From contig NC_089584.1 in assembly GCF_019320115.1 (NCBI RefSeq), positions 74,369,533 through 74,433,532 of the forward strand: a stretch of DNA of 64,000 nt, in the 5' to 3' direction. Shown in pieces: positions 1-9,922 of the stretch. Every line of letters starts with the position of its first letter. The stretch's first letter is position 1. The notes beneath the pieces are model-generated. The model was not told the DNA's origin. It did no database searches and was given only the letters and a program-made list of their open reading frames with translations. Origin of the DNA: Miscanthus floridulus (taxonomy: Eukaryota > Streptophyta > Magnoliopsida > Poales > Poaceae). The translations under genes and the position numbers were made by a program.

Positions 1-780
1 GATTTTGTGGTTGAAAAATCTGATAAACTAGCTTATTTATGTCTTCTAATCTTTATCATTAATAAATAATTTAAAGATTGTTAGTATGTTGTATTATTAC
101 TTAATAATTATGATGGTAGGATTAGTTCTGATAAGTGCTAATATGTCGATTAGTGCATGTTTTGTGTGCTAATTAGAATATTAGTGGTGCTAATTAACAT
201 ATTTTATTTTAAATTAGTGATTATCATGAAAAAATAGTATTAGTGTCTAATTAGTTGTTATTATTTTTAAATAATATATATAATTAGTCAACTATTCTCA
301 TCCCATTCACTTTCGTCCATCTGACCAAACAGAAAAATGACTCGTCCCATCCATCCAACCAAATATGCATCATGGATATACTTCTCCCAATATCCATGGA
401 TCGCCATATCCCATCCAACGTCGACCTTGAACCAAACGCATCCTAAGATGTTTTGACTTTTTTTCGAAAACACGACTTCACGCGTATTTTACTAAGAAGG
501 TTTTGACTTTTTTTGAGATATTGCTATTATTATGTATCTACTAGACATATTGTATATCTAAGTGTACAACAAAAGTTATGTATCTAGATAGAAAAGTCAA
601 AACGTCTTATAATTTGAAATAGAGAAAGTAAGACGGATGCTCCTTTTGAAAAATCCCCTCCTACAACCCAACCTAAACCAAAATCTTGGGTCATCTAAAT
701 GTTTGTCATCAATAACAATTGAGGAGGAGCTTGCCTTCAACACAAATTTAAGAACAATCCAAGGAGAAGAATTCAGATAT
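1..780. other. AT-rich intergenic DNA
   Basis: I see no convincing gene here. The first ~280 bases are very AT-rich. Positions 295-450 contain a CCATCC/CCAACC-rich stretch resembling decayed transposon sequence of the type that leaves short meaningless ORFs in grass genomes. No clear terminal repeats were found. Confidence 0.5.
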
Positions 781-898
781 GGCCATGTTCGTTTGTCTTA
801 TGAGCCGTACTATTTTAACAAACGAACAGTATTTTCTCTCATAACAAATCAGTGAACAATACTTCTAGCCATGGCTTTTCAGCTAAGCGAACAGGACC
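781..898. repeat. Short MITE, hAT-like
   Basis: A 118-bp AT-rich unit has imperfect terminal inverted repeats: GGCCATGTTCG at the left, and a right end that reads GGTCCTGTTCG on the opposite strand. The interior repeats the motif CGAACAGTA / GAACAATACT. The layout and motif resemble the small hAT-type MITEs common in panicoid grasses. I could not identify a clean 8-bp target duplication, so the family assignment is tentative. Confidence 0.5.
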
Positions 899-1740
899 TA
901 TGCCCATGAAGTGAGAAACAACACGTACCCATGCATGTACACATGCACACTTATTCTATCTCTATAAGCACCTCTCAGAGACTAATATGCGTCATGGTGT
1001 CAAACAGCACGCCATTTTTTTGCGAACATGCCTCGGTAAGTATTTCATTAAGAAAAAAGGAATTACAAGACACTGCTACAAGAGATAGCCTACACCATCT
1101 AACATTAGAAAAAAAATCAGCCATAAATGTAAGTTTCCATGTTGAGTCATAGATTTGTTCCACCACAGATAACCTAACCAATTTAAATCTAAAATAGAAT
1201 TCACCGAGGTAGATGACCGATTTATTAGCAGTAGTGTCTCTGCTTCAGGCGAAGCTTGGATTATAATGGGTACAGACAAAGCAGCCTGATCCCACCAGTA
1301 TACAATCAACCCCTGCCACTGATCGCAAATCCGATGCGCCAAGGAAGTTGACCTGATAGATAAACATAATAGCAGGCGCCTGCTAAATAGTATTTCTGTT
1401 ATTAGGTATCACGCAAATTAATGCCAAAGGAGATTAAGGCTTGTATTGTACTAGTATCATGTTACAGCTAATTCATGTCATATCAACATGAACCAATTCC
1501 ATCGGAAAAGAATTGTTATTAATTACAAAACAAACTAATTCAGAACCGTATATGAGAACCGCGAATGAAAATAATGGTGTTACAACCTGAAGTAGGTTAC
1601 TGGTAATCAAAGAACAAATTAAATCGAATGGGATAAATGTAAAGTCATTTTTTTCCTATCCTCACGCAGTAGTATTTGTGAGCCCATGCATCAGTTAGCA
1701 GGGAGGTGGCAAGGTGAAGATGTCAATATTTCTTCCCCCA
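899..1740. other. Intergenic DNA downstream of WRKY gene
   Basis: No gene or structured repeat is apparent. This lies 3' of the minus-strand WRKY gene, so its 3' UTR and polyadenylation region must fall in the right part. No tail-to-tail neighbour is visible. Confidence 0.4.
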
Positions 1741-1865
1741 CTACTGCTCGCCGACGTAGCTGGCGACGGCGGCGATCACCGCCGCGCGGAAGTTGGGATC
1801 CCCGACCGCCTTCTGCATGATGTTAGCCATCGGGACGAGGTTGCCGTGACTCGACGCCGCAGTCG
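1741..1865 (-). pseudogene. Out-of-frame conserved WRKY IIb C-terminal tail
   Basis: Directly downstream of the WRKY frame, another minus-strand frame reads through to a TAG at 1741-1743. It contains the segments [12 protein letters not shown] and AAVIAAVASYVGEQ, which match the conserved end of group IIb WRKY proteins. The main frame instead ends at 1823 in about a dozen unrelated residues (ending RQPRPDG). The two frames are offset by one base, equivalent to one extra base or two missing bases near 1858-1865. Either the allele is frameshifted or the sequence has an error. Confidence 0.8.
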
Positions 1866-2810
1866 GCGGCGGCGGACAGGCTTATGGTCACGGCGCCGCT
1901 GGACGAATAGCGTTGCGGCGCCGGTGGCAGCACGGAGATGGGGAAGGCCAGCCGCGGCGCACCGTCGCAGCTGGTGCGGAGAGCGGCGGCGGTAGCAGCA
2001 GTGCCTGCCGCATCCCGTGACGATGAAGACGACGCCGAGGCGGCGGACGACGACGACGCGAGCACGGCGGATGCCATCGCGGCGGCGTTGGGCGAGAGCG
2101 GGTGGTTGTGGACGCCGTCGTACGTGGTGACGAGCACGGCCGTGTCGCGCGCGCACCGCTGGACCTTCTTCCTGACGGGGCAGTCAGGCGCGCCCGTGCA
2201 GCGGTAGTAGGCGCGCGGGCACGGGTTGCCCTTGGACACCTTCTGCCCGTACTTCCGCCACTGGCACCCGTCGTTCACCGTGGCCGCGCTGCACCGCGCC
2301 CTGAAGGTGACGCGGTCCGGCCTCTGCTGCTGCTGCTGAAGTGGCGGCGGCGCCGGCAGCAGCGCCTTCTTGCTTCCTCTGCCGCTGTCGTCGCTTACTA
2401 TTACCACCCTCTGCCGCTTGGTGCCAGCAGAGCCGACGGCGCGGCCCGGCTCATCGCCGCCGTCGCTGTCGCAGCGCAAACTGAGGGCCAAACCGATCCC
2501 GTCGGCGGCGGCGTTTCTGGCGTGCGGTCGCGCCTGTGTTGCATTGATCGCCTCCCCTCCCCTCGTGCGGAGACTTGCGCCGATCGCGTTCGCCGGCCCG
2601 AGGCTAAGTGACAGAAATGGCCCGGCCGGTTCGTCGCCCAAGTTGATCTGGACACATGCATATATATTTTTCAGTAACATGAACAAAGCAAAGTACTCGT
2701 ACGAGGAGTTGCAGAGAGAAATGAGGGAAAAAAAAGGATACGTCAGTTTTACGTACGTTGTCAGCTGCGCCTCTCATCAGCTCCTCGAAAACAAAAGTCT
2801 TGAGCTCCAT
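1823..2810 (-). CDS. WRKY transcription factor, group IIb type, two exons
   Basis: A nuclear DNA-binding regulator expected to bind W-box (TTGAC) elements. Exon 1 is 2810..2757 (18 codons, ATG at 2810) and exon 2 is 2647..1823. The 109-bp intron starts GTACGT and ends CCAG, and it joins the exons in phase 0. The predicted product is 292 aa. WRKYGQK lies at about residues 148-154, and the zinc ligands fit C-X5-C-X23-H-X-H (C168, C174, H198, H200). The KKVQRCARD context after the second Cys is typical of groups IIa/IIb. Two LxLxL stretches (LSLSL, LALSL) in the N-terminal third match the EAR repression motif, a basic KRQR patch may be the nuclear signal, and a five-Gln run precedes the domain. 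Oddities: it is short for IIb, no leucine-zipper region is visible, the usual intron within the WRKY domain is absent, and the conserved C-terminus is out of frame (see 1741-1865). The family call is firm; functionality is uncertain. Confidence 0.85.
2648..2756 (-). other. Intron of the WRKY gene
   Basis: A 109-bp phase-0 intron with donor AAC|GTACGT and acceptor GTGTCCAG|ATC on the minus strand. It is AT-rich relative to the GC-rich exon 2, as expected for a grass intron. Confidence 0.7.
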
Positions 2811-2887
2811 GAACGCTTGCACTTTCTATCTTCTCCTGTGGCTTTGCTCTTTTCTGCATATGCAACCTGCAGGCTCTTTTGTCTGTC

Positions 2888-2897
2888 TATATATAGA
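2888..2897 (-). promoter_or_regulatory. TATA box of the WRKY gene
   Basis: CTATATATAG lies 78 bp upstream of the WRKY start codon on the minus strand. It places transcription initiation near 2860 and gives a 5' UTR of roughly 50 bp. The sequence is palindromic, so orientation comes from the gene. Confidence 0.6.
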
Positions 2898-4430
2898 CAG
2901 ACAGTCGAACAACCGTGCCGTGTGGTCCTATCTACTACCTGAAAATGTCAAAGCTGACTTAAACTCCCTTTCAAAAAGGAAAAAAGAAAAGAAAAAGAGC
3001 TGACTTAAACTACTCCTAGTTGTACCCACGCTGCTCTGAGTTAAAAAAAAGGGGAGATGAACAAGTGCAAAAACACGGCAAGGTAACGAACATCATTAGT
3101 ATAATTATTATTAAGCGATTGATTAGTTCGTTAGTCTCGGCGTTAGAGACGTGACTGCTTTGGTCATCGGGGCTTGACGCTTTCTCCTTTGTGTCCGCGG
3201 CACGCTTGGTGCTGGTGGGATGGTTCGTCCTCGCGCACGCGCCTGCATGCACTGCGTGTGGACATGTGGTCTTCCTCAACTCCGGTCCTGATCCGGCAGC
3301 AAGTTGCCAAGAAATTCAAATTCTTCGCATGACATTCAAATGGTGAAACGAGGACATAAATAATTCGTCTTAATATATCAATTTGCGGTTGGGGTGCCAC
3401 GAAGAATTTTCCCGTGTCATCATGAGTAAAATAATGGTTGATGTAAATCGTGGTCTACTGCTCTAGGTTAGGGCACGTATAGTTGACCAAATCTGGGTAC
3501 AACAATATACTGATATTCTCCCTCCCGGTTGAGCAGCACAAGGTTTAGATTTAGAAATCCCGGTCGGCGGCGCCACACGTGCATGTTGTCCTCCTAGCTA
3601 CTCCTCCCACAAATAATGCCACAATGTCAAGTTTTAGTACCGTGTAAGTTTAACCAATTATAAATAAAAATATTAATATTATGATATCGGAATAAATATT
3701 ATTAGATTAATTATGAAATATATTTTTATAATAAATTAATTTAAAGCCATGAAAAATGAATATTTATTAGGAACTTAGTTAAACATAGACCACTTTAACT
3801 GACCTGCAATCTATAGTCGTATATTTTTTGGAGTAGAGCACGTAACAAAGGTCTGTTCGTCCGCAACTTCCACCTATAGATATGCTCTTCATCTCTTCGG
3901 TAGAAAAAACATAAAAGCAGTGCCGTCTACGTCACAAAAATGTTTTACGTCACGATGAACGACTTGTAACCCTGACCGTACAAGGAATCGAGGCCTTTTC
4001 ACCTCTGAATTTGACTTTGTCCCGACATGAAAAGTTCATCATCAGCTTATAGTCGTCATTTCTTTTTGGCCGCACAGGTGCAAGTAGTAAGCGCTGACGA
4101 ACAGGAAAGGATAGCGTAGCATCATGCATTACACTGATTATTACTATTTTTTATAGATGCTATGCCCGTCTTCCCTCTTTCCCGTGAAATGAAAACTTTC
4201 CAAACTGCCGGTCAGGTTGAGTTTCTGGTCAGGTGTGTTCCTCCTTCCTGGTAAGCAATTCTGACTTGTCTCTCCCCGTCAAGATTCCGTGGATTTACCA
4301 TTCCACCGTACAGGGTACGAATTGGTATTCTACTGTAGGTTTTATTATTTTATATACGGAAATTCTACTAAAGAACTAGGAGTGTATTCTTTCTCTGGAA
4401 TAATTTTGCGCCTCTTTTACTTTCACCTGT
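2898..4430. other. Upstream intergenic/promoter region of the WRKY gene
   Basis: No gene is seen. A W-box core, TTGACC, occurs at 3483-3488, about 670 bp from the WRKY ATG; it could allow WRKY self- or cross-regulation, but one copy is expected by chance at this length. The rest is unstructured sequence leading into the CACTA left end. Confidence 0.4.
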
Positions 4431-4431
4431 C

Positions 4432-4790
4432 ACTCCCTACTATATGAATGGTTTGCTGATGAGGCTTTGTAGAGGCAGTCCCTACTATATGAATGGTTTC
4501 TAGGGGCGGCTGATGAGGCTTTGTAGAGGCAGCTCGACCAGCCGTCCCTACTATACCATCTCTACAAATCATGTATTTGTAGGGACGATTTTCAGATCGT
4601 CCTTACAAATCGATTTATAGAGGCGGTTGATGTTATCAGCCATCCCTACAAATCGATTTGTAGGGTCGGCTGGTAACACTAGCCGCCTCTACAAAATCGA
4701 TTTGTAGCGGCGGCTGTAGTACCAGCTGCCCCCTATAATACCTGTTTGTAGAGGCGGTTCAGTCTAGAACCGCCCTTATAGTATATTTTT
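4432..4790. repeat. CACTA left subterminal repeat array
   Basis: At least six copies of a GTAG(A/G)GGCGGCT-like motif occur in both orientations, often as pairs flanking ACAAATCGATTTGT. A ~50-bp segment beginning TCCCTACTATATGAATGG is tandemly duplicated at 4,432 and 4,482. In this superfamily such subterminal repeats are binding sites for the element's own regulatory protein. Confidence 0.7.
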
Positions 4791-4836
4791 CCGCAAAAAA
4801 AAAATCAAATTTACAATTCAAATTCGACCAGAACAC

Positions 4837-4883
4837 ACATATATACATACATACATACATACATACATACATACATACATACA

Positions 4884-4919
<36 letters not shown>

Positions 4920-4928
4920 TATATATAT
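4837..4928. repeat. (CATA)n / (TA)n microsatellite
   Basis: About 17 uninterrupted CATA units followed by roughly eight TA units. The Tyr/Met/Cys-rich ORF across it is an artefact of the repeat. Confidence 0.9.
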
Positions 4929-5034
4929 GCATATAAAATTCAAATCTGACCACAAGCACAAGAACATTATATAAACTACCATTACAAATCCAATTCACAA
5001 GAATATATACAATCCATCGTTAAATACATATAAT

Positions 5035-8000
5035 TTACAAGTCTAATTTGTTCCACAAGTCCAAACCGTCACACAAGGTAAGACCAATGTCAAATTCCAT
5101 ACACATTGTTATCAACGGGCATAGAGCTAGCCTTTTAGTCTCACGAAGGTGTTGGTACTGAGGATTTCTACCTAAGTCAGAATCTCGATCATGGTAGGTG
5201 CTATTGACGTGTACAATATGGTCCAATATGAAGTTGCAAAGGTCGCCGATGAGCTCTAAGAGTTGGTCATCCTTGTATGAGTCTCTTTTCATTTCTTTCT
5301 TTTCTTTCCACTATAAGAGACCAAGTTTCGGTTTAGTATTTCATATCATGTGCGAAGTTTTTATACTACGGGTGAAGAGGTTCAAACTTATCCTTAAGGG
5401 GTAGTCTCCTGTAGGCACAGGTGTTACTCATCATAGGACATACATAGTATCCACAATGTACACTCACAGGCTTCTGCTTGGGGCACTGTGTGTTTTGCAT
5501 ATGGAAATGTTAAGTAATGCTTTTGATAGCCATGTAATGGAGTACTAAAGTAAGTTATGCTTACCGCACATAGTAGTTTTTATAGCCAGCCTTTCCTTCC
5601 TTACTGGATCATGCCTTCCGTGATGTTTATTGACATAGAACCTGAATATCCTGTTCGAATTATTTTAGCAAATACAACTTGTTAGTATCCAAAAGTGAAT
5701 GTAACAAGTATGTATACAAACATATAAGCTAATGAGGATTATCGATATATATACGTCTTGAGAATCGATATGAAGTCTTTGTATGTCACCGGGTCCCTAT
5801 CTATTGAATCAAAGACACGTGCCATGCTCCTCCTGACATCGACGCCTATACAAATCCAGTGGTTGCTACATGAATTTAATCATAGAACTAGATAAGCTCT
5901 TTTGCATCTAATAAAACATATCGAACAAAGTTTTAAGTATAGAGTTGAACTTACTCGAAGTTGTATGGTAGCCATATAGTAGAGTGTTGTTGGAGATTTT
6001 TAAAAGCTAGGGAAATGTATGCCAAAACCTTAAGGGACTCTTGCCTTAGTTTCTTCGCACGGATGTCCTCTTTCTTCCGAAGGGTCTTTCCAGCAGCTAG
6101 CTCTTTGGCATCCAGTTTTCCACTAGTCTAGGGTAATTAAAATTTGTTTGTGCTATAGCTTGAGGGTCTATATACCCGGTTTTCACACTTGGCATTTGTT
6201 TTACAATGTGCACTTGCATTCTATAAATCACGGCATAGGGTTAGCTACAACAAAATCTAAAGATTACATTCATATCATATCAGGGAGGGCAAGGACTTAC
6301 AGGCAACACGTGCGAATTAGATTCATTTCCATTGCTCCGAGGTGAAAGCATGTCTGCATGTCATTGAAGTCAAAGATAATTTTCCCGGCTGGGCTTCCAA
6401 ATGTGCCGGTGAGGAAGCATGCTTGTACGAGGTCTATGCTCGTTAGGAGAACACGCAAGTACCAATCATGGAACCTTCTCATTCCAAGTGGTAGACGTTG
6501 GATGTCCCAATTTGGTATGAAGGGCTTGCATCTTTCATATGTTTTCAGGCAATCCTTTGACCATTTGATGACATCAACATTTGGATACTTCTTTGCTGTT
6601 TAGTGGACTTTGCTAGTGATGGCCTCCTCAGAAGCCCGTGTTGGAACTTTTTTAACTTGGTTCTTAGACTTGAACTGGTCATGGGCATACCACTTGTGCA
6701 CCGACGAGACGTGTTTCATCAGAACATAAATTGGCCTTATGGTGATTGGATGCTTCTTTTAAAGTTCCCATTCAGGCACATCCTCATCTTCTTGTGCATC
6801 ACCTTCTTCAAGAGGCACTCGTTATTCATGTATCGGCTACGCTTGTTGAGAAGACTATGGCATCTCATCATGCACTTGCTCGGTATGAGCTGGAGAAGGT
6901 TGTGGCTTATCAGACACATGCTCGCTAGGAGGCGGGGAAGAATGTGGCATCTCAGGAATATGATGGTCATAAGACGGTAAAAATATCTACCCGTCCTCAA
7001 CAACTCGCTCCAAATTTGAGAGAGGGGGAGGTGGCGAAGCAGTCAGTATAATGTCCCATTTGTGACAGAGGATGAATTGCCCCATTACATCTCCGAGTAA
7101 CACTAGCCCCTCAGGAGTTGCGTAGTCTATCCTCCACTGCATGAACTCGGGCATCACGATATGCACCTCGACCCTAGTGTAGTCCGGTGGTATCTTATTA
7201 TTGTGGTGTAAGCCACTGGGAGGATGCACCACACCCATTGCCACCTCCATCACAATGTTCTGTCGACTGCTGAGAAACACCAAGGTGCAACTAGTTGGTT
7301 CTCGTATGCGATCGACGGGGGTTGTGGCTACAGTGAAACCTTGGATGCTAGGAACTTCCGGAGGGCTGCCAACTAATGCCAGTTCTCCCAACAACGCCAT
7401 TAATGTCTGTGGCTCCATAGACAGTCCTTGCTCCTCCAGCGCCTTTGCAACTAGAGCCTTCACTTGGAGCTCAAGATGAGCCTCCCGGTCTCTGCCATGT
7501 TTCTTGTACATGTGTCTGTCCTCTTTAAATCCGTGCTTCCAGGTCATCCTTTCCCTAGCCCCTTGGTGTGGCCTGTGTGCTCGTTGTTTTCCAAGCTAAG
7601 GCTAAGCTCATCCCTCTCTCTAGATGGATTGAATGAGCCCTTCTCCTTGTCTTAAGCATATTTCAGTATCCTTGATACTGCCTATTGGGTCTCTAGCTTA
7701 TCAAACTTAAGATTACCGTCGGATGATTCTGTACTCCTCGTATATATCTAATTCCTTGAGCGTACCTTAAAATTCTTCACATCGATATTCTTAAAAGCTG
7801 CGGCCTCTTCGTCCATCTTCCTAAACTGCTCTTCCTTGGCATAGTAGCCACTAGGGCCTAGATGATGGTGGTGTTTGTTCCTCTTCGCTAGCTCGGTGTT
7901 ACAGGCACCGAGCTCCAATGCTTCCGGTGAAGTCTCCTGAGCCATGAGCTCCTCCCATTGACTAGGAGTTATGTTGCCAAACTTGTTGAAGGGAGTTAAC

Positions 8001-8771
8001 CCCTTTTGGATATACTTCTTGTTGAGCTCTGACCTCCAATGTCGGAATGACTCTCCCATGATCTTGAAAGCATTTTTTACCAGTTCTTGCTCACCCTCCA
8101 AAAATCTAAAATTGAGCTTCAGCTGCTTATCCCATAGTTCATCCTTTTTCTTCTCTAGTACCTCTTTCCAGTTAGGGATTGCTGGGTTCAATTTATCTCT
8201 TACTAGGGCCCCGATCGCATTACGGAATCGTCCTCTGAATTCCTTTGGCTCAAGGATCTTCCCTGCTGGCTCGACCTCCATTATCACATAGCATGCCTTA
8301 TCTGGATATTGGTTTGCTTTTCTATCCCCTCATTTCCTCTTTGGCTTGGTAGTTGTGTTCATGGTTGTGTCTTGAGGTTGTGGAGCAGAGGCCTCAATGT
8401 CCATCACTGTGGCTGTTGCCTCTGCTCTCCTTTTCTCTACTCCGTCTTGTCTGGCGAGATGTCGCGGACGTCAACGTCATCTTTTCTGAGTTTTAGGAGG
8501 GACCTATATATACGACAGGTCAAAGTGTTAGCACAGGTAACACAACTAAAACTTTAGCAAAATTTACAAGCTAAGGCTTTATCCCTACCTCCTCGTTTGG
8601 GTTAAAATCCTTGTCCAAATCATCCTCCATTGATCTCCTTCTGGCTTCACGTGGGAAAGGATCATCAGGACTTACATATCCCTCTTCTGAGTCCTCCTCC
8701 TCATCATCCTCTTCTTCTTTGCCTTCAGCAGCCTCTCCTACTCTTTCTTCTTCCCCCTTCCTCCTCGTCAC
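5035..8771 (-). pseudogene. CACTA gene: Transposase_24 domain joined to Ulp1-like protease
   Basis: Minus-strand exon pieces in order. 8771-8571 is an acidic Glu/Asp-rich N-terminus. 8287-7748 is the Transposase_24 core, with the segments FNKFGNITPSQWEEL and HHHLGPSGYYAKEEQF; it ends at a plausible donor AAG|GTACGC. 7547-6987 is a C-terminal region with WKHGFKEDRHMYKK. 6482-6297 starts RRFHDWYLR. About 5,880-5,740 and 5,690-5,580 carry HWICIGVD and FDSIDRDPVTYKDF, then HGRHDPVRKERLAIKTT, as in C48 (Ulp1) cysteine peptidases. 5292-5035 (DLCNFILDHIVHVN) ends the gene. In-frame stops, for example a TGA near 8,330, and frame changes show it is dead. Family role: the second CACTA protein, a presumed DNA-binding accessory factor; the protease's purpose is unknown. 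Exon borders are approximate. Confidence 0.65.
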
Positions 8772-9295
8772 ACTGCTCCTGAGTAAGCATCACTTCTAGA
8801 TCATTTTCTAACTCGTTATCGAATTGCTTCTGAGTAAGCTGGTCCTCTAGTGCTTGCTCCTCATAGATTGGCTGCTCATCATGCTCGGGGCATCGGGCTG
8901 CACTATCTGATGTTCATGACATTATTTCGCGCTTTGTTCTAATAGATGCAAGAAACTATGCTTTAGGTACACGAGAAGTATAAAAAATAAAAAGGTCTAT
9001 AAACCAAAGTAGTCCTATAAAATAACAATATATAAAAAAATGAGTATTAGCAGTAGTAGAGGCCTCAGAAACATGTCAATCATTATTTGATCATGAACTT
9101 AGAGCATTAAGGCATCATAATAGAGAAGAGAGGAGAAGGTAATGTAGGGGCGGCTGATAATGATGCCAAGTGACTCATAAGTTCTTGATCATCAGCTCAT
9201 ATTCCATAGAATGTATGGACTTGGACAATTTCATCATTGACAAAACAAAGGAGAGGAGAGGGGAGATTTGGCAAAAAAAAGCAACAGTTATTTAG
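8772..9295. other. CACTA interior left of the nested retrotransposon
   Basis: Probably the 5' part or an intron of the minus-strand CACTA gene. It resumes at 23,274 after the LTR-element insertion. No ORF of note is seen. Confidence 0.4.
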
Positions 9296-9300
9296 CAAAC
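9296..9300. other. Left target-site duplication CAAAC
   Basis: CAAAC immediately precedes the 5' LTR and is matched exactly by CAAAC at 23269-23273 after the 3' LTR. This proves a single integration event into the CACTA element. Confidence 0.95.
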
Positions 9301-9873
9301 TGTCGATGCGGGATCCACAGGATACCCCGCAGGGGAGAGAGAATATCTAGTCCAACCAGGACTCTCCCCATGTAATCTTAGTAGTATAGCTATTAAGTAA
9401 TCCTACTAGGAAATCTCATTGTAAACGGACTAGGACTCTGGCCTCCTGACTATATAAAGGAGGGCAGGACTCCTAGGACAACACACACAACCACAACATA
9501 CCTCGCAACACAACAGATAGCGCAGGGCGCAATATACTATCCACACCAAACTGGACGTAGGGCGCCGTGACTTTCCGGCGTGCCGAACCAGTATAAATCA
9601 TTGTCTCCCTGCGTTTACCATCGAGTTCCTGCAAACGCCGATACCCCTCCGAACAAATCACCGTCCCTTGTACAACACAACACTTGACAATCAATCCAAC
9701 GCAAAGGCTAAGGCCGACTGGACGTAAGGTTATTACTCGATCTACGATCGAGGGCCTGAACCAGGATAAATCGACTGTCTCTTGCGTTAACCGTCGAGTT
9801 CCGCATACGCCGAAGCCCGAACATACTACCCCAGGTACCCCCGTGGCAGGCTATCGGTGGTGAAACATCGACA
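9301..9873 (+). repeat. 5' LTR
   Basis: 573 bp, starting TGTCGATG and ending CATCGACA, so the termini themselves form a short inverted repeat. It contains the TATA box at 9451. Two similar sub-blocks, each with CTGGACGTA and TCTC..TGCGTT, lie at ~9,550-9,640 and ~9,717-9,800, indicating an internal duplication. Confidence 0.95.
9451..9458 (+). promoter_or_regulatory. LTR TATA box
   Basis: TATATAAA sits in a GC-richer context, 150 bp into the LTR. The same box in the 3' LTR is near 22846-22853. It marks the U3/R boundary region; transcription would start about 30 bp downstream. Confidence 0.75.
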
Positions 9874-9875
9874 GC

Positions 9876-9893
9876 TGGCGCGCCAGGTAGGGG
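9876..9893 (+). other. Primer binding site
   Basis: TGGCGCGCCAGGTAGGGG begins two bases after the 5' LTR. It has the TGG start complementary to a tRNA CCA end. It is not the initiator-Met type (TGGTATCAGAGC). I do not assign the tRNA isotype from memory. Confidence 0.75.
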
Positions 9894-9922
9894 ATTTCGG
9901 TGACTTTGCATCCGAGAACTCG

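Noticed and set aside
1776..2611. Several long ORFs opposite or out of frame with the WRKY exon
   Set aside because: GC-rich shadow frames, Arg/Ala-rich, without domains; the WRKY frame explains the region.
4759..4998. 79-residue Tyr/Met/Cys repeat ORF
   Set aside because: It is simply the translation of the CATA microsatellite.
9473..9694. ORFs within the LTRs (also 22,811-23,089)
   Set aside because: They lie across the LTR promoter and R region; no known LTR-encoded protein and only chance open frames.
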